Part shown: in pieces, positions 15,804 through 20,759 of the stretch
How the letters are laid out: each line of letters opens with the position of its first letter
Numbering within the stretch: the stretch's first letter is position 1
DNA from: Betaproteobacteria bacterium
GTDB lineage: Bacteria; Pseudomonadota; Gammaproteobacteria; Burkholderiales; SG8-39
Direction: 5' to 3'
Assembly (NCBI GenBank): GCA_009693435.1
Contig: SHXF01000072.1
Span: 1 to 20,759 of the forward strand
DNA: 20,759 nt
Notes under the pieces: model-generated
Seen by the model: only the letters and a program-made list of their open reading frames with translations
Databases searched by the model: none
What the model was told of the DNA's origin: nothing
Program-made: the position numbers and the translations under genes

Positions 15804-16687
15804 TGACTGCGGAAAACACGGATGCGGGCGCGTTGGCCGAGGGAGCCCCCCCGGGGGCCTGGGCGGAGCACTGGCGGCGCTTCAGCCGCGACCGCGCCGC
15901 GGTGGCCGGGCTGGCGATCATCCTCATCGCCGCACTGCTCGCGATCTTCGCCGGGCAGATCGCGCAGTACGATCCCTCTGCCATCAGCCGCGACCGCCTG
16001 CTGGAACCCAGCTATGCGCACCTGATGGGCACCGACAACGTCGGCAAGGATGTCTTCAGCGGCGTGCTCTACGGCGCACGCGTTTCCCTGACGGTGGGGA
16101 TACTCGCCGGGCTGACCTCGCTTGCCATTGGCCTCGTGGTGGGCGCGCTGTCGGGTTACTACGGCGGCTGGCTCGACAGCCTCCTCATGCGCATGGCGGA
16201 ATTCTTCCAGATCATCCCGCGCTTTTTTCTCGCCATCGTCATCGTGGCGCTGCTCGGCGGCGGGCTCGAAAAAACCATACTCGTCATCGGCGTGCTGAGC
16301 TGGCCGGCCACGGCGCGCATCATACGCGCGCAGTTCCTCGCGCTGCGCGAACGCGAGATGGTGGAGGCCGCGCGCGCGGCAGGATTCTCCAACTGGCACA
16401 TCATCGTCAGGGAAATACTCCCCAACGCGATCGCGCCCGCCATCGTGCAGGGGGCGCTCGATGTCAGCGAGGCGATACTGCTCGAATCCAGCCTGAGCTT
16501 TTTCGGCCTGAGCAATCCGGACATGCCCAGCTGGGGAGAAATGCTCAACCGCGCGCAGCCGTTTCTGCGCAGCGCCTGGTGGATGTCGCTGTTCCCCGGG
16601 CTGGCGATTTTTACCGTGGTGCTGTGCTTCAATCTCATCGCCGATGGCCTCAACGACATGCTCAATCCGGATTTGAAGGAACGATGA
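15803..16687 (+). CDS. ABC transporter permease, DppC-like
   Basis: A 294-residue permease, second half of the heterodimeric channel. A hydrophilic N-terminal stretch (about 1-30) leads into TM1 (AAVAGLAIILIAALLAIFAG). The typical HLMGTDNVGKDVFSGVLYGA segment precedes the core domain (about 90-290). The EAA loop is EREMVEAARAAGFSNWHIIV with REILPNAIAP following. The 4-bp ATGA overlap with the ATPase gene downstream and 1-base overlap upstream point to a single translation unit. The small N-terminal gene end with SDPS-like SYAHLMGTDN is usual for DppC/OppC. Confidence 0.93.
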   Translation: MTAENTDAGALAEGAPPGAWAEHWRRFSRDRAAVAGLAIILIAALLAIFAGQIAQYDPSAISRDRLLEPSYAHLMGTDNVGKDVFSGVLYGARVSLTVGILAGLTSLAIGLVVGALSGYYGGWLDSLLMRMAEFFQIIPRFFLAIVIVALLGGGLEKTILVIGVLSWPATARIIRAQFLALREREMVEAARAAGFSNWHIIVREILPNAIAPAIVQGALDVSEAILLESSLSFFGLSNPDMPSWGEMLNRAQPFLRSAWWMSLFPGLAIFTVVLCFNLIADGLNDMLNPDLKER

Positions 16688-17727
16688 CGGAGCATTCGAT
16701 TGCGGGTGTGCCGCTGCACGCGGGTGCAGGGCTGGCGCTGCACCACCGCGCAGGCCAGGCCTTGCTCGAGGTCGCCGGACTCAAGACCTGGCTCGCCACT
16801 ACGCGCGGCGTGGTGCATGCCGTCGATGGCGTGGACCTGAAAGTGTTCCCGGGCGAAAAGGTCGCGCTGGTCGGCGAATCCGGTTGCGGCAAAACCATGA
16901 CCGCACGCTCGATACTGCGCCTGCTGCCCGAGCCGCCCGCGCGGATCGTCGCCGGTCAAATCCTCTTCCAGGGCCGCGACCTGGCGCAGCTGGATGAGCG
17001 TGCGCTGGAACGCATCCGCGGCGCGGAGGTATCCATGGTCTTCCAGGATCCGCAGAGCTACCTCAATCCGCGCATGCGCATCGGCGACCAGATCGGCGAG
17101 GCCATCCGGCTGCACCAGGGACCGGCCGAAGTCCGCGCACGGGTGCGCGACGCGCTGGACAGGGTCGGGCTGCCGGCGGACGACGCGATGCGGCGGCGCT
17201 ACCCGCACGAGCTGAGCGGCGGGATGCGCCAGCGCGTGTTGATCGCGATCGCGCTTGCGTGCCGGCCCAGGCTGCTGATCGCCGACGAGCCCACCACCGC
17301 GCTCGATGTCACCCTGCAGGCGCAGATCATGGACCTGCTGCGCCGGCTGTGCGACGAACTGGACCTGGCGCTGCTGCTGATCACCCACGACATGGGCGTG
17401 GTCGCGGAGCTCTGCGACCACGTCTACGTGATGTATGCGGGGCAGGTTGTCGAGCACGGCGATTGCATGTCCATTTTCGAATCGCCGCGCCATCCCTATA
17501 CCCGCGCGCTGCTCGCGAGCACCTTGAGCATCGAAGAGAGGCGCTCATTGCAGACCATACCGGGCACGGTCCCCGACCTCGTAGACCCCATCCCGGGTTG
17601 CCGCTTCCGGCCCCGCTGCGCCAGCGCATTCGCACCCTGCGGGCAGGACCCGCCGATGACACGGTTTCCCGCGGATGCGGCTGCATCCTGCTGGCTCCAT
17701 GAAACGGCAAGCCGCGGTGCACCGTGA
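16684..17727 (+). CDS. ABC transporter ATP-binding protein, DppD-like
   Basis: A 347-residue ATPase. The ATG at 16684 overlaps the permease stop (ATGA) and is preceded by AAGGAACG; a longer in-frame reading from 16579 would extend into the permease and is rejected. Walker A is GESGCGKT (64-71, Lys70), the Q-loop [13 protein letters not shown], the signature ELSGGMRQR, Walker [13 protein letters not shown], and the switch His is in [10 protein letters not shown]. The C-terminal oligopeptide-transporter extension ([10 protein letters not shown] ... [15 protein letters not shown]) is complete. It pairs with the following ATPase. About 35 residues precede the ABC domain, a little longer than usual. 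Confidence 0.94.
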   Translation: MTEHSIAGVPLHAGAGLALHHRAGQALLEVAGLKTWLATTRGVVHAVDGVDLKVFPGEKVALVGESGCGKTMTARSILRLLPEPPARIVAGQILFQGRDLAQLDERALERIRGAEVSMVFQDPQSYLNPRMRIGDQIGEAIRLHQGPAEVRARVRDALDRVGLPADDAMRRRYPHELSGGMRQRVLIAIALACRPRLLIADEPTTALDVTLQAQIMDLLRRLCDELDLALLLITHDMGVVAELCDHVYVMYAGQVVEHGDCMSIFESPRHPYTRALLASTLSIEERRSLQTIPGTVPDLVDPIPGCRFRPRCASAFAPCGQDPPMTRFPADAAASCWLHETASRGAP

Positions 17728-18731
17728 ATGACGCGGGCGAGGTGTTGCTCGATGCGGTCGGGCTCACCCGGCATTTCCACTCCGCCAGAAGATTGTTCGA
17801 AGCGCCGCCGCCCGCGGTGCGCGCCGTCGAAAAGGTGTCGCTGCAAATCCGCACCGGTGAAACGCTGGCGCTGGTGGGCGAAAGCGGCTCGGGCAAGTCC
17901 ACGCTCGGACGGTTGATCCTGCGATTGCTGGAGCCGACTTCCGGCACGATGCGATTTCAGGGCCGCGAGGTTCTGACCCGGGATCCTCCGGACAAACAGT
18001 TCCGCAGGAACTTGCAGGTGGTCTTCCAGGACCCACGTTCATCGCTGAATCCGCGCCGGACGATTTTCAAGATCATCCGCGATCCAATGCTGCTGCATGG
18101 CCTCACCACGAAGGAAGAGGCCCGCGCGGTAGTGGCGGGCGTGCTCGAGCGGGTCGGTCTGTCGCCCGCGCATCGCTATCTCGACCGGCAGCCGGGCCAG
18201 TTCAGCGGCGGGCAGTTGCAACGGATCTGCATCGCGCGCGCGATTGCACTGCGCCCCCGGCTGATCGTCGCGGACGAACCCGTGTCGGCGCTAGACGCCT
18301 CGGTGCGCGCGCAGATCCTTCTACTCATCCAGTCGCTGCAGCGGGAGGACGGATTGTCGTTTCTGTTCATCACCCACGACCTGGCGGTGGTGCGCACCAT
18401 CGCGCACCATGTGGCGGTGATGTACCTCGGCCGTATCGTGGAACAGGGGCCGGTGGGCAGCCTCTTCGCGAATCCACTGCATCCCTATACGCAGGCCCTG
18501 CTGTCGGCGACCCCCGTTCCAAATCCGCGCAGCGCGCGCCAGCGCATCGTCCTGACCGGCGAAATCCCCTCCCCGGCCCATCCGCCGGCTGGGTGCAAGT
18601 TCCACACGCGCTGTCCGCTGGCCATGGACAAGTGCCGCCAGGTGGAACCGCAGCTGGAGAGGCAGGCCGACGGACGGCAGGTCGCCTGCCATCTCGTGCC
18701 TGGCGAGGCCGGGCCGGCGCTCGCCCTGTGA
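17724..18731 (+). CDS. ABC transporter ATP-binding protein, DppF-like
   Basis: A 335-residue ATPase, partner of the preceding one. It starts at a GTG overlapping the DppD-like stop (GTGA at 17724-17727). Walker A is GESGSGKS (52-59, Lys58), Q-loop VVFQDPRSSLNPRR, signature QFSGGQLQR, Walker B LIVADEPVSALD, and switch His in LFITHDLAVV. The C-terminal extension HPYTQALLSATPVP with GCKFHTRCPLAMDKC is complete. It closes the transport cluster; no clear intrinsic terminator follows within the next 60 bases. Confidence 0.94.
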   Translation: MNDAGEVLLDAVGLTRHFHSARRLFEAPPPAVRAVEKVSLQIRTGETLALVGESGSGKSTLGRLILRLLEPTSGTMRFQGREVLTRDPPDKQFRRNLQVVFQDPRSSLNPRRTIFKIIRDPMLLHGLTTKEEARAVVAGVLERVGLSPAHRYLDRQPGQFSGGQLQRICIARAIALRPRLIVADEPVSALDASVRAQILLLIQSLQREDGLSFLFITHDLAVVRTIAHHVAVMYLGRIVEQGPVGSLFANPLHPYTQALLSATPVPNPRSARQRIVLTGEIPSPAHPPAGCKFHTRCPLAMDKCRQVEPQLERQADGRQVACHLVPGEAGPALAL

Positions 18732-18793
18732 TTCCCTCTTTCTCGTCGGCGGCCGGGGGTATCGCTCCGACATTGTTGCGCTCTTTTCAGAAC

Positions 18794-18830
18794 GCCAGTT
18801 AACTGTATCGGTGACGGTACACCAACTGGC
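18794..18830. promoter_or_regulatory. Two-tier hairpin-forming inverted repeat
   Basis: The outer arm GCCAGTT (18794-18800) pairs with AACTGGC (18824-18830). The inner arm TGTATCG (18804-18810) pairs with CGGTACA (18815-18821) with one G-T wobble around a GTGA loop. An AAC/CC internal loop separates the two stems. No T-run follows, so it is either a non-canonical end of the transport transcript or an operator or RNA structure upstream of the kinase. Confidence 0.45.
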
Positions 18831-18866
18831 CGCCAGATACCGCCGTAGCTGGATACTTTTCAATAA

Positions 18867-19034
18867 ATGTTCAAGAATCATGGCAACCGTGGAAGCAGTC
18901 CGTCGTCACCGGCACAGCCGGAACAACAATCCGCAGCAATTGCGGGGCTGATGCAGGCACACCAGCACCGCCACACGATCGCGGTGCAGTCCGGGAATAT
19001 CCCGCTGGCGGCGCCATCGAAGAAAGCCGCATAA
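18867..19034 (+). CDS. Possible 55-aa hypothetical protein upstream of the kinase
   Basis: An ATG immediately after an in-frame TAA opens 55 codons, ending in TAA 38 bases before the kinase start. The peptide begins MFKNHGNRGSSPSSPAQPEQ and ends with a Lys/Ala-rich tail (SKKAA). It is hydrophilic, rich in Ser, Pro, Gln and His, with no signal peptide or TM helix. No good ribosome binding site is visible. An open run of this length has a real chance of arising at random in GC-rich DNA. Confidence 0.25.
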   Translation: MFKNHGNRGSSPSSPAQPEQQSAAIAGLMQAHQHRHTIAVQSGNIPLAAPSKKAA

Positions 19035-19072
19035 TTGGCACCCGGGGAATAGCGCAGACAGGGGCAGGCACG

Positions 19073-20341
19073 ATGGAGCAACGCGTCGGCAAATTCGAAT
19101 TGAAGAAGGTGATTGGGGAAGGCGCCTCCGGCATCGTCTATCTCGCGCTGGACACGCTCACGGGAAAGGAGGTTGCGCTCAAGCTGCTCGATCCGGCGCT
19201 GGTGAGCGGCCCCCAGATCGAGAAGTCCCGCATGAAGCAATTCATGAACGAGGCGTCGCTGGCAGGCAAGCTTTCCCATCCCCACATCGCAGCGATTCTT
19301 GATGCGGTGGTGAGCGAAGACTCCGTCTATATCGTCACCGAGTACGTGCCCGGCGGCGATCTCACCCAATTCACGGCCAGCGACAACCTGCTCACCGTCG
19401 CGCAAACGATAGAGATCGCGTTCAAGTCCTGCGGCGCGCTCGATTACGCCTTCCGCCAGGGCATTGTCCACCGGGACATCAAGCCCTCGAATATCATGGT
19501 CGTAGCCGACACCGACATCAAGCTGACCGATTTCGGCGCCGCCTATCTGCACCTGGCGCAGGATACCCAGATCACGGACATCGGCTCGCCGCTGTACATG
19601 TCGCCCGAGCAGATCACCAGCCAGCCCCTGACGCATCACAGCGACATGTTTTCGCTCGGGGGCGTGCTGTACGAGCTGCTTACCGGCACGCGGCCTTTCG
19701 TCGCCACCAGCATTGCCGACCTCTTCAGGCTCATCCTCAGCGTCGATCCGGCGCCACCCAGCACGCTGCGCTCGGAAATCAGCCCCGAAGTCGACCGCTT
19801 TGTGCTGCGCATGCTGAGCAAATCCCCTGAAGATCGCTACCCGACCTGGGCCGACCTTGCGCTCGATCTGGCGAACATCGGCCGGCTCAGCGTGTACCTG
19901 AAGGCGATACCCGAGAGCGAGAAATTTGGCGCGCTGAGGAAGACCGCCCTGCTGAAGAGCCTGAATGACGACGAGATCCGCGAATTTGTCCACGCAAGCC
20001 AGTGGCGGCGTGTGCCCTCGCAAACGGCGATCACGCGCGAAGGCGAACCCGGGGACAGCCTCTTTTTCCTTGCCGCCGGCGAGGCCAAGGTGATCAAGAA
20101 CGGCCGGTTGTTGAACACCATCCAGGCCGGGGAGTACTTCGGCGAGATGGCATACATCAAGGCCGGGGCGGTGCCGCGCCAGGGGACGGTGGACACGATC
20201 ACGGACGCGCTCATCGCGGAGTTCGAGCCATCCGCCTACGATACGCTCAGCCCGCGTTGCCAGATTCAGCTGACGATGGCACTGCTGCATACCGTAGTCG
20301 ACCGGCTGATGCTTGCGGATGAGCGCATATCCCGCTCCTGA
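19073..20341 (+). CDS. Ser/Thr protein kinase with C-terminal cyclic-nucleotide-binding domain
   Basis: A 422-residue soluble protein. The Hanks-type kinase domain occupies about 8-265: Gly-loop GEGASG (15-20), VALK with Lys37, HRDIKPSN with catalytic Asp135 and Lys137, DFG at 153-155, and SPE (177-179) in place of APE. All catalytic residues are present, and the RD arrangement suggests activation-loop control. A cNMP-binding domain covers about 300-412, with the phosphate-cassette-like GEYFGEMAYI (Glu358) and VPRQGTV (Arg369), so ligand binding is plausible. No TM helix or PASTA domain is seen. It would phosphorylate an unknown protein, possibly under cAMP or cGMP control. It appears to be a single-gene unit; ATG follows GGGGCAGGCACG. 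Confidence 0.92.
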   Translation: MEQRVGKFELKKVIGEGASGIVYLALDTLTGKEVALKLLDPALVSGPQIEKSRMKQFMNEASLAGKLSHPHIAAILDAVVSEDSVYIVTEYVPGGDLTQFTASDNLLTVAQTIEIAFKSCGALDYAFRQGIVHRDIKPSNIMVVADTDIKLTDFGAAYLHLAQDTQITDIGSPLYMSPEQITSQPLTHHSDMFSLGGVLYELLTGTRPFVATSIADLFRLILSVDPAPPSTLRSEISPEVDRFVLRMLSKSPEDRYPTWADLALDLANIGRLSVYLKAIPESEKFGALRKTALLKSLNDDEIREFVHASQWRRVPSQTAITREGEPGDSLFFLAAGEAKVIKNGRLLNTIQAGEYFGEMAYIKAGAVPRQGTVDTITDALIAEFEPSAYDTLSPRCQIQLTMALLHTVVDRLMLADERISRS

Positions 20342-20488
20342 GCCCGACGCAGCCGTTATGCGCCGAAGAACCTGCCAGTCGACTTGAGCCACGCATTTTC
20401 CGGCGATGCGGTCGGTAGGCACAACGGCGCGCGGGCAGAAGGTCAACGGATGACGACGTTTCCATAACTCCGCTCTAACGACACGCCT

Positions 20489-20509
20489 CGCCGGCGGGAT
20501 CCCCCGGCG
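20489..20509. terminator. GC-rich hairpin between convergent genes, possible terminator
   Basis: CGCCGGCGGG pairs with CCCCCGGCG around an AT loop, with one extra base on the left arm. It lies between the kinase stop and the stop of the minus-strand transposase-like gene, where a shared terminator would be expected. There is no T-run on either strand, so the call is weak. Confidence 0.3.
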
Positions 20510-20558
20510 CGGACGCGGTCGGAAGTGTAGCGGACCGGCCGCAGCGGCTCCGAGCATG

Positions 20559-20759
20559 TCACTGCTCGCCGGTGCTCACTGCGCGGCGCTCTTCGCGCAT
20601 CGCCAGCAGGCGCCCGCGTGCTTCGACGATTTCGCGAAGACGTTGCTCCTCGGCGGGGACGCGCACCGAGATCTGGCTGTGGTGGATCGCCAGCTTGCCA
20701 GGAAGCGTGAACAGTTCGTAGCGCAGTCGCTTCGGGCGTGCGTCCCGGTAACGCGGCGG
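20559..20759 (-). CDS. C-terminal fragment of a transposase-like protein, cut by right edge
   Basis: The minus strand is open from the right edge for 66 codons to a TGA at 20561-20559. The peptide includes RLRYELFTLPGKLAIHHSQI followed by a charged helical tail (EEQRLREIVEARGRLLAMRE). This pattern, an Arg-rich strand leading to RYxLFxLxGKL and a basic beta strand, resembles the C-terminal end of DDE transposases of the IS1380 / DDE_Tnp_1 group. The catalytic residues are outside the window. No terminal inverted repeat could be identified between 20342 and 20558. Family assignment is from memory of the motif only. Confidence 0.6.
   Translation of the reverse strand, partial: PPRYRDARPKRLRYELFTLPGKLAIHHSQISVRVPAEEQRLREIVEARGRLLAMREERRAVSTGEQ

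Larger units (their letters stand above)
18732..19072. other. Intergenic region after the transport cluster
   Basis: About 340 bases. It carries a long inverted repeat (18794-18830), an AT-richer patch (about 18780-18870) that could hold the promoter for the kinase gene, and a possible 55-codon ORF at 18867-19034. I find no definite -35/-10 pair. Confidence 0.45.

Noticed and set aside
18878..20557. A 559-codon minus-strand frame opposite the kinase
   Set aside because: Antisense shadow of a kinase with all catalytic motifs intact.

Overview
The window is a GC-rich, densely packed stretch of bacterial chromosome. Gene content suggests a proteobacterium: a NodT-type outer-membrane efflux lipoprotein with an RND pump, a Spy/LTXXQ periplasmic protein, a dipeptide-type ABC importer, and REP-like palindromes between genes. 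The style is most like Betaproteobacteria, but this is an inference from composition and content; no rRNA or other phylogenetic marker is present.

Layout. (1) Positions 1-918: an AT-richer left edge with a possible partial gene, then a minus-strand Spy/CpxP-like periplasmic protein with a His/Met-rich tail. (2) 919-1669: non-coding DNA with two near-identical 96-bp repeats, a truncated third copy and 12-bp tandem units. (3) 1670-8266: a plus-strand efflux operon of outer-membrane factor, periplasmic adaptor, RND permease and a SAM-dependent methyltransferase; the last three are joined by 4-bp start/stop overlaps. (4) 8267-8839: non-coding or small-ORF DNA with a repeat copy, a hairpin and a 15-bp tandem array that could encode a Cys-rich peptide. 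(5) 8840-18731: a PLP aminotransferase, then a tightly packed cluster of family 5 solute-binding protein, argininosuccinate-lyase-like enzyme, a tiny glycine-zipper ORF made of 12-bp repeats, MmgE/PrpD protein, two ABC permeases and two ABC ATPases. (6) 18732-20341: a structured intergenic region, a possible 55-aa ORF and a Ser/Thr kinase fused to a C-terminal cyclic-nucleotide-binding domain. (7) 20559-20759: the C-terminal end of a minus-strand transposase-like gene that runs off the right edge.

How the genes may work together. Region 5 is the most interesting part. A family 5 binding protein with a complete Dpp/Opp-type transporter brackets a C-N lyase of the fumarase/aspartase superfamily and an MmgE/PrpD protein. 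The same combination (MmgE/PrpD-fold epimerase, ArgH-like C-N lyase, EppABCD-like uptake) is known from breakdown of aminopolycarboxylates such as iminodisuccinate, EDDS and EDTA. The lyase lacks key argininosuccinate-lyase signature residues, so a catabolic route for an N-substituted amino acid or aminopolycarboxylate (possibly a metallophore) is a reasonable hypothesis. The 56-codon glycine-zipper ORF, which overlaps the lyase stop and the MmgE/PrpD start, is the oddest single object in the window.
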